Counted from the stretch's first letter, positions 9,051-18,377 are shown. The stretch: DNA of 59,493 nt from an uncultured Bacteroidota bacterium (GCA_937871435.1 CALMQM010000091.1:1-59493); one strand, 5' to 3'. The notes: a model not told the origin generated them from the sequence alone. Translations and numbers: made by a program.

Positions 9051-10892
9051 TTAATAAATCATACTCTGCAATTGTGTTTTGCCTTTTTCTTCCGGTGCTT
9101 TAGGAGGTGGCGGAGGTTCGGTTGCCGGTTTTTCTTCATTGCCAATTCTCACTTTCATCCCTTTCTTGTTAATCAGAATCCTGTCTTTGCCATGTTCATG
9201 GATTGAAATTCCCATACTGTCAACTTTTACTTTATCTCCTTCGCTACCGTTGATAATGATTCCATTTTCATCTATGTGAATCTGGCTGCCATCATCACCA
9301 TTGATGTGAATTTCCTCTCCGCCAAGGGTACTTTCAGTTCCATCGCAATCGACACAGTGTAATCCTCTGTCGGTCATTATCCAGGTTCTGTTCAGCATAT
9401 CACGATCCAGGACATTTTCAATATTGTCAATATCATAAATGTAAGGCTTCAAACTTTCATCCAGTTTCACTTTTGCTCCCACCGGAACACGCAGAAGAAG
9501 TTGAATTTTTTGCGCTCTGTATTTTTCATCCTGATTCAACGTGAAATGGCGATCCAGCTTTAGTGTACCTTCGTTTTGAGTGAATGTATAGATGATATGA
9601 GACGCGTTGTCGATTGCATTCTTCCTCGAATTGCCTCTCGCATACAGGATTTCGACAAGCTGAAATGAATCATTCGGACTCTTAACAATATCCAGTTTGA
9701 CTTTCTGGGAGAAAAAACGATTGTCATTTATATTCAAGTAGAAATCCTCATCCTCATCGTATTCAGATTCGTCGTATTTCTTTTCCTCATTTTTAGATCC
9801 ATTCATTTCAACAGTCATAATTTTGGATGCAGGAGTTACCAATGAAATTTCTTTCCTCACACTTTCTTTTTCAGAAAACTCACCGGCCAGACGAATTCCT
9901 ATAACCAGACATATTCCAACTCCTGTCAGCCAGAGACCGAGAGCTGTAAAGCCAACAATCCGGGAGCTCTTTTTTATGTTGAACAACATACGCGCTCCGG
10001 CATAAGCGAGCATTAGAAATGGAATACCTACCAACAATACAACTCCAATGAAGCCAAGCACAAAATGTGTCTCAGAGGCGAAAGCGTAGTGCCATATTGC
10101 AGGATAATGTGTTCCCGGGATTTTGAGCAAGGCAAGCAATGATATAAAAGCTGCGAATGCTACTACAATTCCGATAAACATAAAGAAGATGGCTATCAAT
10201 TTTCCTAAGAGAATAAAAAAGAATTTTATCACCTCTCCGATCGCTTCAAAAATACGACCAACTACAGTCCCTGCTTTTTTGCCGGAGTCAGAGGTATTTT
10301 TTTTTACCTGCTCCATTTCTTCCTTCACATTCTTTTCAATGTTGGAAATGGTAACCGGTTCTCCTTTCATTTGCAATTTTTCGGCAGTGGTTTTAGCTTC
10401 CGGAACAATGATCCAGAGTAAAATATAAAGTAGAAATCCTGAACCGAAAACAAAAAATACAAAGGCAAAAGCAAGGCGTACCCAAACTGCATCAATGTCG
10501 AAGTAGTTTGCAATTCCGGAGCACACACCGCCTAACAATTTATCATCCGGATTTCTAAAGAGACGACGTTTCACAGGTCCTTCTGTCACAGCTGCACGTT
10601 CAGCATGTGAAGGTTCTTCACGGGCAGATTCATCACCGAATTGATCCGGACGACCCATCTGTATGGTCACCTCTTCCACATCCTCAAGTGTGATTACCTG
10701 TTTGCTGTCTTTGACCCTTTCCTGAAACATTTCCGCGATGCGGGATTCGATGTCCTGCATAATCTCATCGCGACCTTCAGCAGTCGTGAAGTGACTGCGA
10801 ATCGCTTCGAGGTATTGTTTAAATCGTTCATATGCATTTTCGTCTATATGAAAAACGATCCCCCCGATATTTACTGTGACTGTCTTATTCAT
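9051..10892 (-). CDS. PspC-domain membrane protein
   Basis: The 613-residue protein begins with a soluble region of about 100 residues (MNKTVTVNIGGIVFHIDENAY, then DIESRIAEMFQERV). A PspC domain follows at about 107-170 (RLFRNPDDKLLGGVCSGIANYF and the hydrophobic segment LLYILLWIIVPEA). Next come several transmembrane segments between about 215 and 350 and a C-terminal beta-rich region with repeated I-x-I-x-x-x-G strands ending in a proline-rich tail. PspC proteins sense envelope stress in proteobacteria; Bacteroidota versions with this layout are uncharacterised. Its start overlaps the PadR-type regulator gene by 8 bases, so the two are translated together and the regulator probably controls them both. 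Confidence 0.87.
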   Translation of the reverse strand: MNKTVTVNIGGIVFHIDENAYERFKQYLEAIRSHFTTAEGRDEIMQDIESRIAEMFQERVKDSKQVITLEDVEEVTIQMGRPDQFGDESAREEPSHAERAAVTEGPVKRRLFRNPDDKLLGGVCSGIANYFDIDAVWVRLAFAFVFFVFGSGFLLYILLWIIVPEAKTTAEKLQMKGEPVTISNIEKNVKEEMEQVKKNTSDSGKKAGTVVGRIFEAIGEVIKFFFILLGKLIAIFFMFIGIVVAFAAFISLLALLKIPGTHYPAIWHYAFASETHFVLGFIGVVLLVGIPFLMLAYAGARMLFNIKKSSRIVGFTALGLWLTGVGICLVIGIRLAGEFSEKESVRKEISLVTPASKIMTVEMNGSKNEEKKYDESEYDEDEDFYLNINDNRFFSQKVKLDIVKSPNDSFQLVEILYARGNSRKNAIDNASHIIYTFTQNEGTLKLDRHFTLNQDEKYRAQKIQLLLRVPVGAKVKLDESLKPYIYDIDNIENVLDRDMLNRTWIMTDRGLHCVDCDGTESTLGGEEIHINGDDGSQIHIDENGIIINGSEGDKVKVDSMGISIHEHGKDRILINKKGMKVRIGNEEKPATEPPPPPKAPEEKGKTQLQSMIY

Positions 10893-11232
10893 GGTGCTCA
10901 GGTTTTTGTGTTGTGAGGTTCACTGTTTCGACAAGTTCCTTCCAGGTCAGTCGAAGTTCTTCCAAAAATTTTTCTCCCAATGGTGTTAATGAATAATATT
11001 TGCGCGGCGGTCCTGATTTACTTTCTATCCAGCGGTATTGCAAAAGACCTGCATTCTTCAATCGTGTAAGCAGAGGATACAAGGTACCTTCCACGACGAT
11101 CAATCTGGATTCTTTCATTCTCGCGATAATATCTGAAGGATACACCTCTTGATGTGAAAGAATGGAAAGAATGCAAAACTCCAATACCCCTTTTCGCATT
11201 TGAGCCTGCGTATTCTCTAAGTTACTGCTCAT
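10885..11232 (-). CDS. PadR-family transcriptional regulator
   Basis: The 115-residue protein is a winged-helix DNA-binding regulator. The sequence MRKGVLEFCILSILS, the VEGTLYPLLTRLKNAGLLQYRW recognition region, and GPPRKYYSLTPLGEKFLEEL match the PadR core. It is the first gene of a two-gene operon with the PspC-domain gene, overlapping it by 8 bases. In Bacteroidota this PadR-PspC pairing is common, and the regulator is presumed to repress its own operon until an envelope signal is sensed. The signal is unknown. Confidence 0.92.
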   Translation of the reverse strand: MSSNLENTQAQMRKGVLEFCILSILSHQEVYPSDIIARMKESRLIVVEGTLYPLLTRLKNAGLLQYRWIESKSGPPRKYYSLTPLGEKFLEELRLTWKELVETVNLTTQKPEHHE

Positions 11233-11340
11233 GGCTGTTTGGGTTTTTTGTTTGTGTTTTCTTCAATAATTAAGACTCAAAATTCACCTGAAGAATGTGA
11301 AAATGGAATTGGTAGAGTATGGAATAGAGCTTTGATTGGT

Positions 11341-11958
11341 TTATTGATGCAGATTCAGTAAACTTCTTCTGGAATTTTTTTCCGATTCATTTTTAAGATT
11401 GACATTATTCGCACTTAATTGATCAGTGGCGAAAGCATCCAGACCTTGAGCATATACATTTCCTTTACCGAAGATTCTGACATAACTTTCTCCTACACTT
11501 CCAGAAGCGATTATTTTTCCGCTTCCCTTAACGATCATTCCCAGAGCAAGTGCGCGAACATCCATCTTTATACTTCCGGAACCATTCACTTTAAGAAGCA
11601 GCATATCTGAATTCACAGGTTCACTTGAAAATATTTTTCCTGCTCCATTAATTTCTATCAGATTAATCTCATCCATTGTTACATACACAGTTGCAGGACG
11701 AACATTATTTCCTGAAATCACCAGTGCACCATTCAATACTTCAGTGTGAATTGAATTCACCAAATGTTGATCCCCTTCCACTTTCAGACTTGATTCCTCA
11801 CCATGCAACAGGATAACATTTGCATTGGTGTTAAGAATCAATCCGTAAAAGTTACCAGGGTTACGTACATCTGAAACCAGTTGATTGGATTCTGCATGCG
11901 TAGATGTACAAGCAAAAACGATTGCTGCAATAGCGAGTAAAAAGAGTTTAGTTTTCAT
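11341..11958 (-). CDS. GIN-domain (DUF2807) exported protein
   Basis: The 205-residue protein starts at the ATG ending at 11958, giving a signal peptide (MKTKLFLLAIAAIVFACTST); an upstream ATG at 11991 would add 11 polar residues in front of it. The rest is a beta-helix-like head GIN domain, with repeated short strands around INGAGKIFSS, VNGSGSIKM, VKGSGKIIASG and IFGKGNVYAQG. These proteins are usually annotated as putative auto-transporter adhesins, but the function is not established. Cys17 could make it a lipoprotein, though Phe in the lipobox is unusual. It has its own promoter and is not in the PadR-PspC operon. Confidence 0.85.
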   Translation of the reverse strand: MKTKLFLLAIAAIVFACTSTHAESNQLVSDVRNPGNFYGLILNTNANVILLHGEESSLKVEGDQHLVNSIHTEVLNGALVISGNNVRPATVYVTMDEINLIEINGAGKIFSSEPVNSDMLLLKVNGSGSIKMDVRALALGMIVKGSGKIIASGSVGESYVRIFGKGNVYAQGLDAFATDQLSANNVNLKNESEKNSRRSLLNLHQ

Positions 11959-12352
11959 GGGGCCAGTTTTTATATTGTTATGCTTTTGCATTAAAATTTT
12001 ATTCAGTTCTATGTAATACCTTTAATAATGTGATACAAAGATATGTTCATAGAAAGCTACTTTGCAATACATAGTACTAAATTTTTTTGATAAAATATCA
12101 TACAATGCTGATTTACAATGCTATAATTTTTATGGAATTTTAGTTTGGTTGAAAAGTGTATTAGAATAATCTAATTCAGTCTTTGAAAATTTCATGAGAA
12201 ACTGATCTTGCTGTACAAGAAAAGGATGTAAAAAGAGGTCAAAAATCAGAAGATACTCTATTCAGTATTCACTCTGCCCCTGCTTTAGCCGAATAGCGAG
12301 CCAGATCATTGTTTAATTGATTGATTGTATTCCGAACTGAAAAATTGATAGC
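11959..12352. other. AT-rich intergenic region holding the GIN-gene promoter
   Basis: The stretch contains the promoter at 12036-12067 and otherwise AT-rich sequence in which I see no gene, RNA or repeat. It ends at the FKBP-gene terminator. Confidence 0.5.
12036..12067 (-). promoter_or_regulatory. Bacteroidetes-type promoter for the GIN-domain gene
   Basis: On the minus strand, TATCTTTG (complement of 12036-12043) lies 21 bases after TTG (complement of 12065-12067), matching TTG-N17-23-TAnnTTTG. Confidence 0.75.
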
Positions 12353-12386
12353 AAAAAAAAGAGGTTGAATTTCTTCAACCTCTTTT
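12353..12386 (-). terminator. rho-independent terminator of the FKBP gene
   Basis: A perfect 13-bp stem (12357-12369 with 12374-12386, core GAGGTTGAA/TTCAACCTC) with a 4-base loop gives a T8 tract on the minus strand. It begins 17 bases past the FKBP stop codon. Confidence 0.88.
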
Positions 12387-12402
12387 AGCAATAGAATTTC
12401 GA

Positions 12403-13092
12403 TTATTTCCCTTTGATTCCAATCAGCTCCATTTCAAAAATCAGAGTTGAATTAGGACCAATTTGTTGGCTGCCGTGCTCACCATAAGCAAGATCTGCAG
12501 GGATGAAGAGTTTCCATTTTGAACCCACATTCATCATCAACAATGCTTCAGTCCATCCTTTAATGAACTGATTCACAGGATAGGTAATTGGTTCGCCTCT
12601 TTGAACTGAACTTTCGAACACAGTTCCATCAAGCAAAGTTCCATGATAATGAGCTATTACAGTATCAGACTCAACTGGCTTTGGACCTGTTCCGGTTTTC
12701 ATTACCATGTATTGCATTCCATCCGGCAATTCAATTACGCCTGGTTTCTTTTTATTTTCTTCGAGAAATTTCTTTCCTTCCGCGAGGTTTTTATCAGACT
12801 TTTCTTTCTGCTTTGCGGCAAGGTAGCCTTGAATTGCAGACTGTGATTCTTTAGGTCCCATTTTCAGGCTATCGCCTTTGAAAACGCTTTCCATTGCACC
12901 TTTGAGGATGTCAAGGTTTAAAGTTTCCAGACCATCTTTTTTCATATTAGTACCAATCGATACTCCGATAGCATACGATGCAGAGTCAGCAGCATTCTTC
13001 AGAGTGAGGTCAGCATTTCCTTTTTGTCCATTACAGGAAATGAGTGTAGCAAGACTGAAGCAAGCGGCTAACGTCAATACTTTTTTCTTCAT
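12403..13092 (-). CDS. FKBP-type peptidyl-prolyl isomerase lipoprotein (Mip-like)
   Basis: The 229-residue protein starts at the ATG ending at 13092, which gives a lipoprotein signal (MKKKVLTLAACFSLATLISC, Cys20). An upstream frame extension to 13140 begins with TTG and covers the promoter. Residues about 30-115 are the FKBP N-terminal dimerisation helix (SASYAIGVSIGTNMKKDGL, then EEGKKFLEENKKK-like spacing). Residues about 125-229 are the FKBP domain with AHYHGTLLDGTVFESS, FIKGWTEALLMM and IPADLAYGEHG. It catalyses cis-trans isomerisation of proline bonds and probably helps fold envelope proteins. It is a single-gene unit with its own promoter and terminator. Confidence 0.93.
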   Translation of the reverse strand: MKKKVLTLAACFSLATLISCNGQKGNADLTLKNAADSASYAIGVSIGTNMKKDGLETLNLDILKGAMESVFKGDSLKMGPKESQSAIQGYLAAKQKEKSDKNLAEGKKFLEENKKKPGVIELPDGMQYMVMKTGTGPKPVESDTVIAHYHGTLLDGTVFESSVQRGEPITYPVNQFIKGWTEALLMMNVGSKWKLFIPADLAYGEHGSQQIGPNSTLIFEMELIGIKGK

Positions 13093-13113
13093 AGGGTTAG
13101 ATTTAAGAGGGGG

Positions 13114-13142
13114 CGAAGATAGAGAATTAAACGAATTCAAAA
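13114..13142 (-). promoter_or_regulatory. probable promoter of the FKBP gene
   Basis: On the minus strand, TATCTTCG (complement of 13114-13121; one mismatch to TAnnTTTG) lies 16 bases after TTTTG (complement of 13138-13142). Its position, 22 bases before the ATG, supports the shorter start. Confidence 0.5.
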
Positions 13143-13279
13143 TGCTGTGACCCTCCGGGTTTCCCGATTGTTGGCGCTAACGACTTGAAAACGAGGGTTG
13201 ATTCAGATTGGGTTCTTTTTTCTTCACCTTTTTTACATCTTTTACCCACGTTATCGTTGCATTAACAAAAAGTGAAGGC

Positions 13280-13306
13280 TTGATTTGTCTGCTTATTCTA
13301 TATTTG
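13280..13306 (+). promoter_or_regulatory. promoter of the first polysaccharide operon
   Basis: TATATTTG at 13299-13306 is a full match to the Bacteroidetes -7 consensus, with TTG at 13280-13282 (16-base spacer, slightly short). It lies inside the upstream part of the open frame that begins at 13208, so the true glycosyltransferase start must be downstream. Confidence 0.6.
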
Positions 13307-13330
13307 CCCGATTCCTTAAAATTCGTTTTT

Positions 13331-14554
13331 GTGCCACGAGTGTTACGAATTATCAATCGATTAAATCTAGGCGGACCCACATTCAATGCTGCACTCCTGA
13401 CCAAACATATGGCTCCGGAATTTGAGACCATGTTGGTAGCCGGCACAAAGCAAGACAGTGAAGAAAGTTCAGATTTTATTGTTCACGAATTGGGATTGGA
13501 TTACACCAAAATCCCTGAAATGCACAGGTCCCTCAATCCAATCAGAGATTTTATTGCATACCGAAAAATCCGTAAACTCATTCGGGAATACAAACCGGAT
13601 ATTGTTCATACACATGCTGCGAAAGCCGGAACACTTGGAAGACTTGCTGCCATTCATGAAAAAGTTCCTGTGGTCCTGCATACTTTCCACGGACACGTTT
13701 TTCACTCTTATTTTAGTCCTCTCAAAACAAAAATTTTTCTCAAAATTGAACGCTATCTGGCCTCGCGCAGTTCAGCCATTGTAGCGATAAGTGAAAGACA
13801 AAAATTTGAGTTAGGCACAGTTCATAAAGTTTGTCCGCCTTCGAAAATAAAGGTGATTCCGCTTGGTTTTGATTTATCCAGATTTCAGGATTCCATAGAA
13901 GAAAAAAGAAAATCATTCCGAAATAAATTTCTTATAGATGAGGATGAACTTGCCATAGGAATTATTGGACGACTCGTGCCTGTGAAAAATCATACTTTAT
14001 TTATCAAGGCCGCGGCAAAAATTCTGTCTCAAACTTCAAAGAAAGTGCGCTTCTTTTTAATTGGAGATGGTGAAGAAAGAATGCACTTGATAAATCTTTG
14101 CCGGGAATTAAAACTTGATTATTGCTATTTTCCAAATGAACCTAAAAAAGCCAGTGTTACATTTTGCAGTTGGATACATGAAGTAGATATAGCTGTTGCC
14201 GGCCTGGATGTTATTGCCCTTACATCATTGAATGAAGGTACACCGGTGAGTTTGATTGAAGCACAAGCAGGTAATAAACCGGTGATTACGACAGACGTAG
14301 GCGGAATTGAAAATATTGTTGATCCTGGTAGCACAGCAGTCCTGGTACCCAATAATGATTTGTTGAAATTTTCTGAGAGTCTTTTCAGGATTGTGGAAGA
14401 CGATGAATTCAGAACACAATTATCCCTACACGGTTGGGAGCTGGTGAAGGAGCGATTTCATTATACCCGATTAATTACTGAAATGAAAGATTTATACTAT
14501 GCTCTATTGACTTCATCAAAAATGAGAAAGAGCTATAAATCTCTGGGAAATTGA
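13331..14554 (+). CDS. GT4-family glycosyltransferase
   Basis: This 407-residue GT-B fold glycosyltransferase probably adds a sugar to a lipid-linked glycan in the cytoplasm. The N-terminal half has LNLGGPTFNAALLTKHM and VHTHAAKAGTLGRLAA. The C-terminal half has IGIIGRLVPVKNHTLFIKAA and the donor-binding TSLNEGTPVSLIEAQAGNKPVI with the E-x7-E pattern. I place the start at GTG 13331 because the protein from there (VPRVLRIINRLNLGG) begins as the family does and the promoter lies at 13280-13306; the longer frame has a hydrophobic lead unlike the family. Its stop overlaps the next frame by one base. Confidence 0.88.
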   Translation: MPRVLRIINRLNLGGPTFNAALLTKHMAPEFETMLVAGTKQDSEESSDFIVHELGLDYTKIPEMHRSLNPIRDFIAYRKIRKLIREYKPDIVHTHAAKAGTLGRLAAIHEKVPVVLHTFHGHVFHSYFSPLKTKIFLKIERYLASRSSAIVAISERQKFELGTVHKVCPPSKIKVIPLGFDLSRFQDSIEEKRKSFRNKFLIDEDELAIGIIGRLVPVKNHTLFIKAAAKILSQTSKKVRFFLIGDGEERMHLINLCRELKLDYCYFPNEPKKASVTFCSWIHEVDIAVAGLDVIALTSLNEGTPVSLIEAQAGNKPVITTDVGGIENIVDPGSTAVLVPNNDLLKFSESLFRIVEDDEFRTQLSLHGWELVKERFHYTRLITEMKDLYYALLTSSKMRKSYKSLGN

Positions 14555-14589
14555 TGAATAAATCCTATTTTTGTCGACCTTATCAGCTC

Positions 14590-15336
14590 ATGCGCAATCT
14601 CCTTTTTATTCTCTTGCTGGGATTTTTATTCAGTTGCCGTTCACTGGCACCAAACAGAATGTTTCAGACACCCAATGGCTATGAATATGCAAAGGATACA
14701 GGTGCAGTCAACCCAAATACTACCTATCTGATTCAATCGAACGACAAACTAGAATTGCACATTTACAGTAATGATGGTTTTCGATTAGTGGATATTACTC
14801 AAAATACGATGACAACCACCAATATATATGAGAATTTCTCGTATGTGGTGGATGATTCAGGCAACGTTAAATTTCCCATTATTGGAAATCTCAACATTAA
14901 AGGACTGACAGTTAAAGAAGCACAATCGCTTCTTGAATCAAAGTATACGAAATTTTACAATGACCCTTTTGTGATTTTACGTGTTACCAACCGTCATGTA
15001 CTGGTATTTTTGGGCGACAATGGGCACGGCGTGTTGGTGAATTTACAAAATGATAACACCAGTTTGTTTGAAGCTCTTGCATTGGCAGGTGGGCTTACTG
15101 AAAACAGTAAAGCCTACAAGATAAAAATTGTCAGAGGAGATTTACACAATCCAAAGATCTACTTAGCAGATATTTACTCTCTTCAAGGTTTGAGGAATTC
15201 TGAATTGCGCATTCTGAGTAATGATATTATTTATATTGAAGCTGCACCTGATTACAAACAAAGAGTCTTCCAACAGTTGACACCGATTGTTGGAATTATT
15301 ACCGCAGTATTACTTGTTTTGAATCTGGTGAAATAA
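14590..15336 (+). CDS. Wza-like polysaccharide export lipoprotein
   Basis: The 248-residue protein is the outer-membrane-associated export component for exopolysaccharide or capsule. I start it at ATG 14590 because this gives a lipoprotein signal (MRNLLFILLLGFLFSC) with Cys16; ATG 14554 adds 12 residues in front. The Poly_export domain (YLIQSNDKLELHIYSNDG, then DDSGNVKFPIIGNLNIKGLTV) and an SLBB segment (FEALALAGGLTENSKAYKI) follow. A C-terminal hydrophobic segment (IVGIITAVLLVLNLV) fits the membrane-spanning helix. It precedes the Wzc-like kinase gene by 6 bases and shares its operon. Confidence 0.9.
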   Translation: MRNLLFILLLGFLFSCRSLAPNRMFQTPNGYEYAKDTGAVNPNTTYLIQSNDKLELHIYSNDGFRLVDITQNTMTTTNIYENFSYVVDDSGNVKFPIIGNLNIKGLTVKEAQSLLESKYTKFYNDPFVILRVTNRHVLVFLGDNGHGVLVNLQNDNTSLFEALALAGGLTENSKAYKIKIVRGDLHNPKIYLADIYSLQGLRNSELRILSNDIIYIEAAPDYKQRVFQQLTPIVGIITAVLLVLNLVK

Positions 15337-15342
15337 TTAAGC

Positions 15343-17757
15343 ATGGGAAGAAAGAAAATATCGAACCTTAATGAAGAGTTTGATCTGAAATTATTCGCCA
15401 TCATTGCGCGAAAGAATTTCTATCTCGTATTCATTAATATCACCATTTTTCTAACACTCGCTTATTTGTATCTCAGGTATACACATCCTGTGTACCAATC
15501 CGATGCTGTTTTAAAAATAGGAACGCTAAACAATGCAAATGCAGTTTTGAATTTGCAGAATTCCCAGTTCATGGATGCGATGGGGAATGGCAATCAATTG
15601 GCAGGCGACATCGAATTGTTGAGATCAAGGGTGATGATCGCCCGGGTAATTTCCAAAATGGATATGGGTGTGAGTTGCTTTTCGCATGGAAATGTTTTGG
15701 ACAATGAAATGTACAAGAGCTCCCCATTTCATTTGGAATACCAGATGCAGGATTCTTCATTACTTGATCAGAGATTCTATATTTATTTTGATTCTGAGAA
15801 ACAATTTCATCTCAGTTATGTTTGGGGGAATCAGGAAGTTTCAAGGACTGGAAAAACAGGTGAATGGGCAGCTTATCCAGGGCTCAGATTAAAAGTTAGT
15901 ATCAGCAATTATCCTGCGATTTTACGCCAACAGAAAAAGATCAGCGACAACCCTTTTTATTTTATTATCAACAACCCGGAATCACTTGTAGAAAAGTATT
16001 TTCAATATGTGTTTGTTCTTATTTTAAATCCAAATGCACAAACGATAAAAATTTCTTTTAAAGATTATAACGCGAATAAAGCGGCTGATTTCGTGAATAC
16101 CATGTCTCAGGAATACAATGAGTATGATAAAGAACGCAAATCTGAAGGCTCAAATAATTCTCTTGGATTTATCAATGAGACTATTCAGAATATCGACAAT
16201 GAATTAAAAATTTCAGAAATCTCCCTGGAGCTTTTCAAGAAAGAAAACAAAATCATTGATCCATCAAAAAATGCAGATGATGTATTGAATCATATCCATA
16301 CGATGATCGATCAGAAAGTAGCCATTCAATTAGAGATGGCTGTTCTGGATAGGCTGGAAAAAGACATTGTAAATAATGACAAACTGGAAAATCTGCTACC
16401 ATTACTGGCAGGAACTTATACAGATGCGTTGATACAGAATTTGGTTGAAAAGATTCAACAATTGGAAGACAGGAAATCCACTCTTGGTTTCATGGCAACC
16501 AAAGACAATGCTGCGATGGTTTCGCTTGAAAATGACATCGAAAATCAACGAAAAATTCTGATCAAGTCAATGGCCAATGCGAAATTGTCATTAGATGAGA
16601 GAATTAAATCCATTGATGATCGAATCGCTGAATTTGAACTCGGATTTATGAAACTTCCCGGCAAGGAAGCAGAGATGAGTCGTTTACAAAGAACGTACGA
16701 AGTCAATCAGAAATTTTATCAGTTGTTGTTGGAAAAGAAAGTTGAATTTTCAATCACCAAAGCCGGTGTAGTTACCAATAATATTATTCTTCAAATGGGG
16801 AAGAGTCCGACAGAGCCCCTCTCCCCTAACAGAAAATTAATCATCGCCGGAAGCATGTTGCTTGGATTCATTATCAGCTTCCTTATTATTTTCGTCCGTT
16901 ATCTTTTCTACAATGAAATCACTTCACTTGACGAGATCAACCAATATACGGATGCTGCTCTCCTCGGCATTATTCCGAAATACAAAAGTGAAATTCCGGT
17001 TTCTCAATTGCTTGTAGACAAAAATCCGAAATCTGCTATTTCAGAATCTTTCCGATCAGTAAGAACAAATCTCCAGTTCATTTCCAATGAGCCAGGATCA
17101 AAAGTTATTGCAATCACTTCTACCATTTCCGGAGAAGGAAAAACATTTGTAGCCATTAACCTTGCAGGTGTTATCGCGTTTTCGGAAAAAAGAGTAATGA
17201 TTATTGACCTTGACATGCGGAAACCAAAGATCCATCTGGGTTTCAATGTTGAAAACGTCAGAGGTATGAGTACGATTCTCATTGGAAAAGATATTCCTGA
17301 GAATTGTATTAACAAGAGTAATCTGAAAAATCTTGACTTTATCACTGCCGGTCCGATTCCTCCTAATCCATCTGAATTGATTCTGAGCACAAGGATGAAT
17401 GAACTGATAGACTATTTGAAGGAACGATACGATGTGGTGATTATCGATACGCCACCGGTTGGAATTGTGACAGATGGCGTGGAGATAATTCAGAATGCTG
17501 ACTATCCGATTTATATTATCCGTGCACAATATTCAAAACGAATGTTTATTCAAAATCTGAATAAACTGATTGATGAAAACAAAATCAAAATGGCTGTCGT
17601 CCTGAATGGTGTGGAGATGTCGAGATTTAAATACGGCTATGGATATGGTTACGGTTACGGATATGGATATGGCTATGGATATGGATATTATGATGATGAA
17701 GCCAAAAAGCACATGACAAGATGGGATCGACTGAAGCTCCGTTTTCGGGGGAAATAA
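15343..17757 (+). CDS. Wzc-like polysaccharide co-polymerase and tyrosine autokinase
   Basis: This 804-residue inner-membrane protein controls polymerisation and export of polysaccharide. It has a Wzz-type N-terminal region with a transmembrane helix (about 30-48), a long periplasmic coiled-coil region (about 250-470) and a second membrane helix near 505-525. The cytoplasmic BY-kinase domain has Walker A SGEGKT around residues 596-601, a Walker A' type VMIIDLDMRKPK near 620 and VVIIDTPPVGIVTDG near 700. The C-terminus carries the tyrosine cluster used for trans-autophosphorylation, here an unusual run of nine Tyr-Gly repeats (residues 764-783). The partner export lipoprotein is immediately upstream. 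No low-molecular-weight phosphatase (Wzb) is seen. Confidence 0.94.
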   Translation: MGRKKISNLNEEFDLKLFAIIARKNFYLVFINITIFLTLAYLYLRYTHPVYQSDAVLKIGTLNNANAVLNLQNSQFMDAMGNGNQLAGDIELLRSRVMIARVISKMDMGVSCFSHGNVLDNEMYKSSPFHLEYQMQDSSLLDQRFYIYFDSEKQFHLSYVWGNQEVSRTGKTGEWAAYPGLRLKVSISNYPAILRQQKKISDNPFYFIINNPESLVEKYFQYVFVLILNPNAQTIKISFKDYNANKAADFVNTMSQEYNEYDKERKSEGSNNSLGFINETIQNIDNELKISEISLELFKKENKIIDPSKNADDVLNHIHTMIDQKVAIQLEMAVLDRLEKDIVNNDKLENLLPLLAGTYTDALIQNLVEKIQQLEDRKSTLGFMATKDNAAMVSLENDIENQRKILIKSMANAKLSLDERIKSIDDRIAEFELGFMKLPGKEAEMSRLQRTYEVNQKFYQLLLEKKVEFSITKAGVVTNNIILQMGKSPTEPLSPNRKLIIAGSMLLGFIISFLIIFVRYLFYNEITSLDEINQYTDAALLGIIPKYKSEIPVSQLLVDKNPKSAISESFRSVRTNLQFISNEPGSKVIAITSTISGEGKTFVAINLAGVIAFSEKRVMIIDLDMRKPKIHLGFNVENVRGMSTILIGKDIPENCINKSNLKNLDFITAGPIPPNPSELILSTRMNELIDYLKERYDVVIIDTPPVGIVTDGVEIIQNADYPIYIIRAQYSKRMFIQNLNKLIDENKIKMAVVLNGVEMSRFKYGYGYGYGYGYGYGYGYGYYDDEAKKHMTRWDRLKLRFRGK
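17632..17691 (+). repeat. hexanucleotide-based Tyr-Gly repeat in the Wzc-like kinase
   Basis: Sixty bases of imperfect TAYGGN hexamers encode 11 tyrosines and 9 glycines. Third-position variation (GGC, GGA, GGT; TAC, TAT) shows the run is not a freshly slipped tract. Confidence 0.95.
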
Positions 17758-17767
17758 AGAAAGTATC

Positions 17768-18343
17768 ATGAAGCTCAGCTCTACTCCACTTGAAGGTCTG
17801 CTTATTGTTGAACCTTCTGTCTACAAGGACGAACGAGGTTCTTTTTTTGAATCGTATCAGGAAAAAAAATTTCAGGATGCCGGTATTTCCGCTCATTTCA
17901 TTCAGGATAATCAATCTACCAGTAAACTAAATGTAATCCGTGGTCTTCATTTTCAGATGGCTCCTTTTGCACAGGGCAAACTGGTACGCGTAGTGAAAGG
18001 CAGAGCTTTGGATGTTGCTCTTGATATCCGACCTGATTCAAAAACATTTGGACGGTATTACAGCATTGAATTAAATTCATCTGAAATAAAAATGCTCTGG
18101 ATTCCGCCGGGATTCGCTCATGGCTTCTCTGTTCTTGAAGAGAATACCATCTTCAGTTACAAAGTGGATGCGCCTTACAGTAAAGAGCATGAAAGAGGAA
18201 TCCGTTTCGATGATCCTGAAATAGGAATAGACTGGAAAGTGATCAATCCAATTGTATCCGATAAAGATAAACTGCTCCCTACTTTTCGTGAATACATTCA
18301 TCATCTGAAGAAAGAAGGTATACCACCAATCAAAAGCAGTTGA
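17768..18343 (+). CDS. rfbC: dTDP-4-dehydrorhamnose 3,5-epimerase family protein
   Basis: The 191-residue cupin enzyme epimerises C3 and C5 of a nucleotide-linked 4-keto-6-deoxy sugar. It retains the RmlC core: DERGSFFESY, IRGLHFQ with the catalytic His, GKLVRVVKGRALDVA with the Lys, PPGFAHGF and EHERGIRFDDPEIGIDW. Length is normal. It follows the Wzc-like kinase gene by 10 bases. The other dTDP-rhamnose genes (rmlA, rmlB, rmlD) are not in the window, so they are elsewhere or the enzyme serves another sugar. A second, more divergent epimerase lies at 37799. Confidence 0.9.
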   Translation: MKLSSTPLEGLLIVEPSVYKDERGSFFESYQEKKFQDAGISAHFIQDNQSTSKLNVIRGLHFQMAPFAQGKLVRVVKGRALDVALDIRPDSKTFGRYYSIELNSSEIKMLWIPPGFAHGFSVLEENTIFSYKVDAPYSKEHERGIRFDDPEIGIDWKVINPIVSDKDKLLPTFREYIHHLKKEGIPPIKSS

Positions 18344-18377
18344 TCACCCAAAATATTCGGCTGATCACCAAGTCAGG

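Noticed and set aside
13208-13330. N-terminal extension of the GT4 glycosyltransferase
   Set aside because: It contains a full promoter match and encodes a hydrophobic stretch unlike the family; GTG 13331 is preferred.
17632-17691. Phase-variable simple repeat that switches the kinase on and off
   Set aside because: The unit is six bases, so slippage keeps the frame, and third positions have diverged; only length tuning is plausible.
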